Source: Blastocladiella britannica (taxonomy: Eukaryota > Blastocladiomycota > Blastocladiomycetes > Blastocladiales > Blastocladiaceae). Taken from it: a stretch of 30,131 bases of DNA. Below the pieces are notes generated by a model. It worked only from the letters and a program-made list of their open reading frames with translations. It was not told where the DNA came from and made no database searches. This document shows, one piece after another, positions 8,754-17,811 of this stretch. How positions within the stretch are numbered: the stretch's first letter is position 1; the number at the start of each line of letters is the position of its first letter. The position numbers were made by a program, and so were the translations under genes. The stretch covers positions 1 through 30,131 of the forward strand of contig MU624705.1 of assembly GCA_025349905.2 (NCBI GenBank), read 5' to 3'.

Positions 8754-11741
8754 ATGACCAAGGACACTGTCCCCGTCGACCCCGTCTCGCAGGACGACAA
8801 GCCCGTCGAGCCCCGGAAGCCGCATGTCGACTCGGGCAAGCCGCTCGAGGACGACAAGGACGGCAAGGACGACGACATGGTATCTATTACTTGTTTATAT
8901 TGACGTCCTCTTTTCTTTTTCTTTGCTCCTTGGAAGGCAGACATCGTCGTCGACCGAGCACCACCAAGTCAGTCAGCGCTTGATCACAGCTTTTTTTTAC
9001 TCACACTATCATGGATAAAACGATCGCAGTCGGACGAGGATCGCGCCCTCAAGGCCGAGCTCGAGATGCTCGTGGCTCGCCTGCAAGAGAAAAACACGGC
9101 GCTGTACCGCCCCGCGCTCGAGTCGCTGCGCACGCTGATCCGGACCTCGACGTCGTCCATGACCTCGGTCCCCAAGCCACTCAAGTTCCTGCGCCCGCAC
9201 TACCCCGCCCTCAAGGACACGTATTTCGCCTGGCCTGCGTCGGACGACAAGGTATTTCCTTAATTTTTTTTTTTTTGTCGACACCGACTCACCAACTATT
9301 TGTCGCAAAAAAAAAAGACATTCCTGGCCGATGTGCTCTCCGTGCTCGGCATGACCTACGCGGAAGAGGGTGTCCGGGACTCGATCAAGTTCCGCCTTCT
9401 TGGCACTGCGACCGACCTTGGCTCGTGGGGCCACGAATACGTCCGGTATGCCCAAGTCCCTTTTCTATCCTCAATTAAAATGACTAACAAGATATACATT
9501 GTATAGTCATCTCGCCGCTGAAATTGGTGAAGAATACAATGTGCGCATTGTCGCCGATCCGCCCATGCCCACGGAGGAGCTGTTGGCGCTGGCGGAACAG
9601 ATCGTGCCGTTCTTTCTCAAACACAATGCCGAAGCTGATGCGGTCGATCTCCTGCTCGAGCTCGAGGCCATTGACAAGCTGGTGCCGCTGGTCGACTCGG
9701 CGACCGTGGAGCGCGTGGGGTTGTACATGATCTCGACTGTGCCGTACCTCGCGTACCCCGAGGACGAGACGGTGCTGCGCGCGGCCCACGACATTTACCA
9801 CCGGTTGGGAAAGCTGCCCGAGGCCATGGCGTTGGCACTGCGGCTCGATAACCAGGAGCTGGTGCAGGGCGATTTCGTCGGGTGCAGCGACCCGGTCTTG
9901 CGCAAGCAGCTGGCGTACATGCTGGCGCGCCACGGCGCCCGCGTCGACACCGAGGACGAGGAGGAGACCGAGATTCTCGGTAACGCCAAGCTCTCGGAGC
10001 ACTTTTTGGCGCTGGCGCGCGACCTCGGCATCACCGAGGCCAAGCTGCCCGAGGACGTGTACAAGGTGCACCTGGAGGCACGGCCGTCGGGTGTTGGGAT
10101 GGACTCGGCCAAGCAGAATCTGGCGTCGTCGCTGGTCAATGCGTTTGTCAACCTCGGGTTTGGTAAAGACAAGCTCATGCTCGTGGACGACGCGCAGTGG
10201 ATTTACAAGAACAAGGACCACGCGATGGCGTCGGCGGTGGCGTCGCTCGGCCCGCTGATGCTGTGGGACGTGCCCGGCGGTCTGGCCCAGATCGACAAGT
10301 ACCTGTACTCGACCGACCCCAACATCAAGGCCGGCGCGATCCTGGCGATTGGACTGGTGTCGGCCAACGTGCGCGACGAGAACGACCCGGCGATGGCGCT
10401 GCTGTCGGAGCACTTGGGCGAGACCGCGACCGCGGACGCGCGTATTGCCGCCGCTACGGGGCTCGGGGTCGCGTACGCGGGCAGCCACCGCGCGGACGTG
10501 GCGGAGATGGTCTCGGCGCTGATTGTTGACCAGGGCAACGTATCGTGCCACGCGGCGCTCGCGCTCGGGTTGGTGCAGGTTGGGTCGTGCGACGGCGACG
10601 CCACGTCGCACATCTTGCAGGTGCTCATGGAGCACCCGGAGCCCGCGCAGCCGCGCGCCAAGCTCATGGGTCTCGGCCTGGCGCTGCTGTACCTCGGCAA
10701 GCAGGAGGCGTGCGAGGCCACCCTGGAGACGCTCAAGGCGATCGAGTCGCCGTGCTCCAAGCCGTGGCAGGTGCTGGTCGAGGCGCTGGCCTACGCTGGC
10801 ACCGGCAACGTGCTTAAGGTTCAGGCCATGACCCGGCTGTGCTCGGAGCGGTTTGCCGAGGAAAAGGACACGGAGGCCGCGGGCGACTGGCAGTCGCTGG
10901 CGGTGCTCGGGATCTCGCTGATTGCCATGGGCGAGGACATTGGGTCCGAAATGACGCTGCGCACCTACACGCACCTCCTGCACTATGGCGCTCCGGCGAT
11001 CCGTAAGGCCGTGCCGCTGGCGATTGCGCTACAGTGCGCGTCCAACCCGGTGGTGCACGTTCTCGACACGCTGTCCAAGCTGTCGCACGACCACGATGCC
11101 GAGGTGGCCATCAACGCGATCCTGGCCATGGGCATTGTCGGAGCCGGAACCAACAACGCGCGCCTGGCGCAGATGCTGCGGCAGCTGGCGTCGTACTACA
11201 ACAAGGACGCGCAGTGCCTGTTTGTGGTTCGCATTGCCCAAGGTCTGGTGCACATGGGCAAGGGGACCACGACCATCAACCCGTACCACACCAACCGCAC
11301 GCTGCTGCACCGTGGCGCCGTGGCCGGCCTGCTGTCGGTGCTGGTGGCCATGCTGTCGTCCAAGGACACGATTCTCGGCGACGCTCACTGGATGCTGTAC
11401 CACATTGTCGGCGCCGCGTACCCGCGTATGCTCATCACCCTGGACGAGTCGCTGGCTGCCAAGTCGGTCTCGGTGCGCGTCGGCCAGGCCGTCGATGTGG
11501 TGGGCCAGGCCGGTCGGCCAAAGACCATCACTGGGTTCCAGACCCACAACACGCCCGTGCTGATGGCGTACGGCGAGCGCGCCGAGATTGCCACGGAAGA
11601 GTGTACGTTTTTTTTTTTCTTAATCTTACTTTTTTCATATTGCTCACCCCTATTATACCAGTCCTTCCCCTCGTGCCCGTCGTCGAGAACTTTGTTATCG
11701 TCAAGAAGAATCCCGAGTTTATGGAGACGGACAAGGAGTAA
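8754..11741 (+). CDS. RPN1: 26S proteasome regulatory subunit RPN1 (PSMD2)
   Basis: Largest scaffold of the proteasome base, which docks ubiquitin receptors and the Ubp6 deubiquitinase. Proposed exons are 8754-8879, 8941-8967, 9030-9251, 9318-9445, 9507-11602 and 11662-11741, giving 892 residues, close to the usual 900-1000. The first exon is a Lys/Asp-rich leader. The third carries [14 protein letters not shown] and the near-invariant [20 protein letters not shown]. Exon 4 ends with GSWGHEYVR, spliced to [10 protein letters not shown]. The long exon has the proteasome/cyclosome repeats, for example [19 protein letters not shown] and [19 protein letters not shown]. The last exon gives [19 protein letters not shown], the conserved C-terminus. 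The 27-nt second exon is optional, because skipping it also keeps frame. Introns are 59-66 nt and two contain T11-T13 runs. The stop is 61 bp from that of the convergent RBR gene. Confidence 0.95.
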
Positions 11742-11802
11742 TCTTTATGTGCCAAAATGCATGCATTCTCTCATTTCACTCATTCATTGACGACTTATTG
11801 GG

Positions 11803-13853
11803 TTATACATACGGCGACGTCGACTTGCCTTCGTGCACGTCGTCAATGTGCTGCTTCAGGGCATGTGCCGACGGGTACGTGCGCTTGCAGCACAGGAACA
11901 CGCTGTGGCTGTTGGTGGTAAACATGTGGTTCTCGAACGCGCCCCACGATGCAAACGACTGGCTGCAATACGGACACTTATTGGCCGCGTACGCTTGGCG
12001 GAGATGCACCGGCATCTTGTGCCGGATCTCGATCAAAGGCTCGCCGTTGGCGGGGATCCGGCGGCCAGCGTCGGTCCGCTGAGCGTCAAGCCCGCCGCGG
12101 ATCGGGCGCGGGGCCACCTGATCATCGTCCGCGACCGCCGCTGCGACTGCTGCTGCCAATGCCGCAGCTTCCATCGCCGCCACTTGGTTGACGCCGTTGG
12201 CGATCTGATCGCGCATGTTTCCGAGCTCGCCATCGAATCCATGTTGGTCCACTTCCACTACCTGCGCCGGCGCCAGAGGCCGAGCACGCGGCGCAGCAAC
12301 GGCGGGAACATTATCGTACAGAAACAGCAAACACTGGCAATTCGGAGTTCCATGGACATTACCGGGCGTGGGGACCTTGCTCTGGTACGACAGGCCGCAT
12401 TCGTAGCAGAGCCCGACCCCGCAGTGACACATGACATAGTTGCATCCAGCGACTCGCTCGACGATGGCCCTGCACGCCTGGCACCGCTTCCATTTATGGT
12501 CGGCGGCGATCGACAGCAGCGAAATATCGTCTGGTTCACGCTCCGAGTCGGGTAACGCCTGGAACTCGGCGCACGTCAGGTCGTCGTGCATGACGGACCG
12601 GCACGGGAAGCAAATAACCGTCTTGCACTGGTAGCAGCGGACACACGGGGTCGCCAGCTTGTCGTAGTCGTCGCCCATGTGCAAGAACGCGTCACACCCA
12701 CGCGCCGGACAGTAGATCGCATCGCCAGTGTAGGCAGCGTACCGGCGCAAGAAATCGGCCGCCAGGTCCACGTCCGCCAGCCGTTGTGGGAGCGCGTCAG
12801 GTGTGACGATGGCCTCACACGAGCCCACCGCGCACTTGGTCGGGAACTGCAGCGTGCGGTTGGTGACGGTGGCCGCTATCCACCGCGCAAAGCACTTGGC
12901 GCAGTACTCGTGCTCGCAAGTCGGGAAAAACACGGCCCGGTGGAACCGCTCGTCGTCATCCTCCACGTCTTCATCGATATCGTCGTCATCGTCGTGATCG
13001 GCGCCATTGGTACCATTGAGTTTACCGCGACGGAGACGAGAAGCCCAGAAACTGGACCCGGCAATCGCCAGCGGCTCGTCGCAGACCGTGCACCGACCGC
13101 CCATGCGCACCAGCGGGAGCTCGGACAAGTCGAGTTGCGCCGTCAGGTCCGGCAAGCCCGTGACGTCCACCTGAGCCAGGGCTGGGGGCTGGACCAGCCC
13201 CGCGGCTTGGTTGGCGACCTCGAGCGCCTGCAAGCGCCGCGACAGCTCCAGATCGTGCGTCAGCTGCTGGCGGTCGTGCTCCGAGACCAGCTGCGCGTAG
13301 ATCATGTCCTGTACCAGCGCCAGGTCCTCGCCACTCATGGCCTCTTGCGCTTGCAACAGCATCGCCAGCTGGAAATCGTCCATGACCGTGACATCCTCGA
13401 TCTCTGGTTCCGGTTCCACCGTTGTGGAGCCGGTATCGCTGAACTGAAATCCTTGCTGTGTTAGAATGGAGGAGGCGTCGTCGGTGGCTACTCCTCCCTC
13501 GTAGTCCGCTTGGTCCAGCTCTTGGCCATCATTGTACCGAATCTCGCTGGTGCGGCCGGCACTGGAGGAAGCAAACGAGGACGATTTGGCTGCCTGCGCC
13601 TCCCAATCGACATCCAATACTGCCAAGTCCATCATTCGCACAATTGTCAGTAAAGATCAATGCTATGGGAGACGAAGAATAGCGTACCAAGGGCAGCCCT
13701 TCCCTTGCCCTTGGCCGTCCGGCTGGAGAATCCAGGGTGCTCGTTGGGATGGCGAGCGCGAGTCGAGACGGGCGACGGGGCAGGGACTGCGACAATGTGA
13801 TGGGGCGGAGCTGCGACGGCCGTGGCCGTGGCGGTGGTTACGGTTGCGGACAT
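11803..13853 (-). CDS. RBR-type E3 ubiquitin ligase with C-terminal C2H2 fingers
   Basis: RING-between-RING ligase, expected to take ubiquitin from an E2 onto a RING2 cysteine and pass it to substrates. Exons are 13853-13688 and 13619-11803 (68-nt intron with CTGAC), giving 660 residues. RING1 spans about 232-323 (CTVCDEP, then CEHEYCAKC and CAVGSCE) and is interrupted by an acidic insert near 261-280. The IBR is at about 358-408 (CPARGCDAF ... CYQCKTVICFPC). RING2 is at about 435-464 (CQACRAIVERVAGCNYVMC), with Cys448 in the GC pair as the predicted catalytic residue. The C-terminus (604-651) has a C2H2 finger (CPYCSQSF ... H-x6-H) and a second finger-like unit whose two cysteines are adjacent. 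The N-terminal third is disordered, followed by a helical stretch. It belongs to the broad fungal RBR family; the substrate is unknown. A 154-bp gap to the cyclin stop holds its promoter. Confidence 0.85.
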
Positions 13854-14007
13854 GTCTCTCTTTTAATTATTGACCAATTTCAGAGACCGTGCTGTGCTTG
13901 ACCGATCGAGCGCAGAAAGGTGGCGGCGGCGACCTTTCCATGTCCACACGATGTCCGCAAGCTCCAACACCTTCCATTCCCAGCACGCCAACATAAAAAT
14001 ACAAAAA

Positions 14008-15744
14008 TCACGCGATGCCGTACGACGCGACAATCACAAACCACCCAATCACGACCCCGACCATGGCCATACCCTTGAACGCCGCCGCAGTCGCTTCTTC
14101 GGCCGCCACGATCCCGGGTACCGCCGACGCGACCACCGCCATATCAAAGAAGCTGGGCACCGCGCCCACCACCGCCAGTCGCGACTTGACGATCGACAGC
14201 TGCACGCTCTCGACCCACGCGCGCCACGTCGCGGGTGGGGGCACCGCCAGCTGAAACCCAATACGGGCTAGGAATGCGGCTTCGATCCGGGCCAGAGCTA
14301 CCAGCGGCGGCACGTCCGGGGTGGCGGGCGGGAGAGCACCGGACCCGGGACCAGCAAACAACGCCCAGTCGGCCGACCGGTACACTTGGTCGTGTAGGAT
14401 CTTTTCCGCGACCACTAGCGCCGCAAGGAACAGGCTGGCGGCAGGGTACGGCCACGGAGTCGGTGGGGCTGGGACAATGAGGTCCACCGGCACGGTGGCT
14501 GGCAGTGGTGATGGTGCCATCGATTGATTGGAATGAGTATGCGGTGCAGACGTCGGGCGTGGCAGTGGCGGCGGTGGCAATAACAGCGCATCCAAGGACG
14601 AGGTCCGGGTCGGCGTGGTCGGCACCGATCGCGAAGCACCCGGGTGCTGCGGTTGGGAGAGTAGCAGCGGCATGGACCCTCGATGCATCAGACGGCCGCC
14701 AGTCTCGAGCCGGGGTAAGGCAGGAAGCGGCGGGACAGTCTCTGCTGATGCCATCAACGGCGAGTCGGCGGACAGGTTGGGCATGGATCCGGGTACGGGC
14801 GAGGACGAAGACGAGTAGAGGTGAAGCGTGTCCGAGGAACGAGGTCGGCGCCGAGCGGAAGAGCGGGACAGGGACCGCGATCGGTGGTGCGCGCCGCCCG
14901 TGTCACGCGGCGGGTGGTGTAATCCACGACCACCACCACGACTGCTACCGTCGGCGCTGCCATCCAGGGGCGAGATCCGCGCCGACGGCAACGGCAAATA
15001 CAACGGGGACGGAGTGCGCTCAGGTGGGCCAAAGAAGTGGAGCGGAAGCGACACGGACATGAGAGGCGACGATACAGGACCAGAACCGGTACCATTGCCA
15101 ACTGGCGCCAACATGGGCGCAAATGGCGACCGCAACACCAAGAGAGGTTCGGGCGACGGCGCGTCCAGCACCGGTTGGAGGTGGTTACCAGAGGGTGGGG
15201 CAGAGCGCAGCAGGCGGAGGCGGTCGACCAGGTACACGGCAAACAGGAACGACGTGGCATACGTGTTGGCGGCGTGGGTCAGCTTGCGGATGGTGGCAGC
15301 GGTGCGTGCCTGCCGCTGCTGCAGTTGGCGCGAGTTGGCTGCCACCACTGCTGCGGACAGTCCATCATGAACACCCCTTGACAATGACGACAAGGACAAC
15401 GGCGACGGCCCTGCTGAGAGGACCTCCAGACACGCCAGCACCCGGGCAGCAGCCAAGTCCATGGCGGCATCGGGCAGCTCGGCGTGCTCGTGCGAGTGCG
15501 GAGGGCGGCGCGGGTGGTGAACCGGGCGCGCGGCCAGCGAGTCCAGGTACGCCAGGTAGTCGTCCAGCGGCTGCGCGTGCAGATGGGCGGTGGACGACAG
15601 GTGGCGGTCGCGGTCGCGGTTGCTCTGGGCCAACTGTTCCTGTGCCGAGGGAGTGGCCGCAGAGGCATGTCGAGATCGCCTCGCTCGTGACGGCCGTGGC
15701 CGTGCTCTGCGCAGGGCGGGCGCTGGTGGCGGGGGCGACGTCAT
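14008..15744 (-). CDS. Pho80-like cyclin with long insert and C-terminal membrane span
   Basis: A single exon of 578 residues that I assign to the Pho80/Pcl-type cyclins, partners of Pho85-like kinases. The first cyclin helices lie at about 100-180 (RTAATIRKLTHAANTYATSF, then LFAVYLVDRLRLL). After a Ser/Pro-rich insert of about 250 residues the fold resumes at 432 (PYPAASLFLAALVVAEKILH, then DQVYRSADWALFAG) and ends with LARIEAAFLARIGFQLAV. The last 20 residues (about 559-576, MVGVVIGWFVIVASYG) form a hydrophobic segment at the extreme C-terminus, compatible with a tail anchor. The start at 15744 was chosen because upstream codons run into the divergent NDC80 gene. The frame remains open into NDC80, but only as antisense. 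The cyclin family call is moderately sure; the membrane anchor is prediction. Confidence 0.7.
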   Translation of the reverse strand: MTSPPPPAPALRRARPRPSRARRSRHASAATPSAQEQLAQSNRDRDRHLSSTAHLHAQPLDDYLAYLDSLAARPVHHPRRPPHSHEHAELPDAAMDLAAARVLACLEVLSAGPSPLSLSSLSRGVHDGLSAAVVAANSRQLQQRQARTAATIRKLTHAANTYATSFLFAVYLVDRLRLLRSAPPSGNHLQPVLDAPSPEPLLVLRSPFAPMLAPVGNGTGSGPVSSPLMSVSLPLHFFGPPERTPSPLYLPLPSARISPLDGSADGSSRGGGRGLHHPPRDTGGAHHRSRSLSRSSARRRPRSSDTLHLYSSSSSPVPGSMPNLSADSPLMASAETVPPLPALPRLETGGRLMHRGSMPLLLSQPQHPGASRSVPTTPTRTSSLDALLLPPPPLPRPTSAPHTHSNQSMAPSPLPATVPVDLIVPAPPTPWPYPAASLFLAALVVAEKILHDQVYRSADWALFAGPGSGALPPATPDVPPLVALARIEAAFLARIGFQLAVPPPATWRAWVESVQLSIVKSRLAVVGAVPSFFDMAVVASAVPGIVAAEEATAAAFKGMAMVGVVIGWFVIVASYGIA

Positions 15745-15853
15745 ATTCTTGGGTTTTCTCTCTTGGCCAGTCAAGCTTAAATCAATTGATTCGCACTGGC
15801 ACTCTGGACTCCCAGCCGTGTGGACTGGAAGAAAAGAAAATAAATAAAAAAAT
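15745..15853. promoter_or_regulatory. Short divergent promoter between cyclin and NDC80
   Basis: Only 109 bp separate the two start codons. The NDC80 side ends in an A-rich stretch just before the ATG (AAATAAATAAAAAAAT). Because both genes are cell-division related by family, co-regulation is possible but unproven. No MCB (ACGCGT) box was seen. Confidence 0.5.
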
Positions 15854-17754
15854 ATGAGCAACAGCCGACCCGACCCCCGCCGCGGATCTCTATTCCCGGG
15901 CAGCGGTGGCGGTGCCGGCGGCAAGAACGCCGCGCCGTCTGACCCGCGCAACATCAAGACCAAAGCGTTCATGCGCGAGGCCACCTCCCGCTTACACGCA
16001 TGCTTTGTGCAGGCCGGCGAGCACTCGCTCCCGCTCAAGACGCTGGTCTCGCCCACCAACCGCGACTGGGCCCGCATGTTCACGCTGCTGTACCTCAAGC
16101 TCGATCCCACCTACCAGTTTGGCCACGGCAATTTCGCCGACGAGGTGGCCTCCATCATGCGCGGCCAGCTGCGGTACCCGTTCGAGGCCAACATCTCCAA
16201 ATCGGCCCTGGGCACCGCCAATGCTAGCAACCACTGGCCCAACTTTGTGGCCCTAATGGACTGGATGCGCGAGTTGCTCGAAGTATGTTATAATATGTTG
16301 GTCTGATCTGCATTGCTGCGCGTACTCATGTTATACTGGATGGAATATTAGCTTGGTGACTTGCTTCGGCCACAGCAATTGACCGACAATGGCAGCGACA
16401 AGGCAGAAATTTTCAAGCGCTTGGTGGACGCCAAGAACCAAAAGGCCGACGGAGCCACCGACGAGGAGGTCGCGGCCGACATTCGCACCGGATACGGTAC
16501 TCCTCTATATTTTCGTATGGCAATTGATGAATCTAACAAGAATAGATAGAACAACGCAATGCGGAGCTCGAGGCCGAAATCAAGGCCATGACGCAGCGGC
16601 TGCAGGCCACCATGGGCGAATACCACGCGCTCGAGTCCACCGAATCGCCGCTGGCACCTTTACTCAAGGAATTCGAGCAAACGCGGTCCGAGGACGCCGA
16701 GCTGGACCAGCTGCAGTCGGAACTCGACCACGAGCTCAACAAGGCGGCGGCGGCGCTGGCCGACGAAGAATCGGACGTGCGGCGGCTCGACAGTGAGCTT
16801 GGGTCGGTGCAAGCCGAGCAGCACCAGGTCACGGAACGCATTGCTGCGCAAGAAATCTCGATCGTGGAAGCCAAGGACATGGCGTCGCAGCGCGAGGTGC
16901 TGATGCGCGAAATCGCTACCTTGGACCGCGAGCGATTGCACTTGGAGGATCTCAAGTACGACCGCGCAGGCGAGGCCCGTGCCGCTCGCGATGCCGCCGC
17001 TCGAGCCCTGGGTCAGTTCCGCGACGCGGGGAAACGGCTGGGCTTGCTTCCGACGGGCGCGTCCGAGCTGGCGCGGTCGCTCAAGGCCGACTTTGAGCTG
17101 GTGACGTTGCATCCGAGCGCGCCCGATCCGGCGGTGCTGACGGCGGCGGCGGCGCGCGATGCGGCCCGGCCGGCGCTGGTGACGCTGCGCGCGCAGCAGC
17201 GCGACCATTTGCGGGTGCTGACGCGCGATCTCAGCGTATTTGAGGGCCGGCTCGAGGAACTGGACGCGGCCGCGGCCGAGTTGTCGCGCACCGACGCCAC
17301 GCTTCGCGCCACCATGCTCCGGCTCACCGAGGATATCAACGCGCTCAATGCGCGGGCATCGGACGAGGGCGCGCGTGTACGTCGCGTGGCGCTCGAGCAG
17401 GAGCACGAGGCACGCACGCACGAGAGCGCGGTGGCCCCCGCCGAGCTCCTCAACTGGGACTCGCGCCTGCAAAAGGTGTCGTACGAGCGCGAGCTCACCG
17501 AGCGCGAGACCACCAAGCGGCTGCATGACGCCGCAAGCGAGGCGCTGTCGCTGATTGAGCGCATCCACCTCGAACAAGGGACCGTGCACAAGTTTGTCGC
17601 CGATATCAAGGCGGAGCTCTCGCGGTTCTCGAGCATGGCCGATGCGATGGTGGCCAAGACGGAGCAGTCTGTGGCGGCAGCAGCAGCAGCAGCGACTGTT
17701 GGACATGACGATCCAATCATGGATCAGTCTTACACTGCCGCGAGCCGTGGTTGA
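15854..17754 (+). CDS. NDC80: Kinetochore protein NDC80/HEC1
   Basis: Outer kinetochore subunit that binds microtubules through a calponin-homology domain and dimerises with NUF2 through a coiled coil. Exons are 15854-16282, 16352-16496 and 16550-17754 (introns 69 and 53 nt, the second with CTAAC), giving 592 residues. Residues 1-35 are a short basic tail with RRGSLF, an Aurora-type site. The CH domain (about 35-145) has NIKTKAFMREATSRLHACF, SLPLKTLVSPTNRDWARMF, QLRYPFEAN and the HWPNFVALMDWMRELLE block, matching HEC1. Exon 2 follows that helix, and the remainder is a long coiled coil beginning EQRNAELEAEIKAM. Compared with human HEC1 (642 residues) the tail is shorter. The stop lies 57 bp from the stop of the convergent membrane protein gene. 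Confidence 0.93.
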
Positions 17755-17811
17755 AGCTAATAAAAAAAACAATGTTGTATATATTTTTTACGATATTGCA
17801 CGAGTGATTTT
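17755..17811. terminator. Convergent 3' region with AATAAA
   Basis: A 57-bp gap between convergent stop codons. AATAAA lies at 17759-17764, five bases after the NDC80 stop, as a candidate polyadenylation signal, followed by an A8 run and AT-rich DNA. The two transcripts probably overlap at their 3' ends. Confidence 0.5.

Noticed and set aside
9484..10983. 499-codon open frame on the minus strand
   Set aside because: It lies wholly antisense to the highly conserved RPN1 exon and has Arg/His/Gln-rich shadow composition. GC-rich codon bias explains its length.
15745..16110. Upstream extension of the cyclin frame, starting near 16110
   Set aside because: The extra codons are antisense to the NDC80 N-terminal exon, and the ATG at 15744 fits a divergent gene pair.
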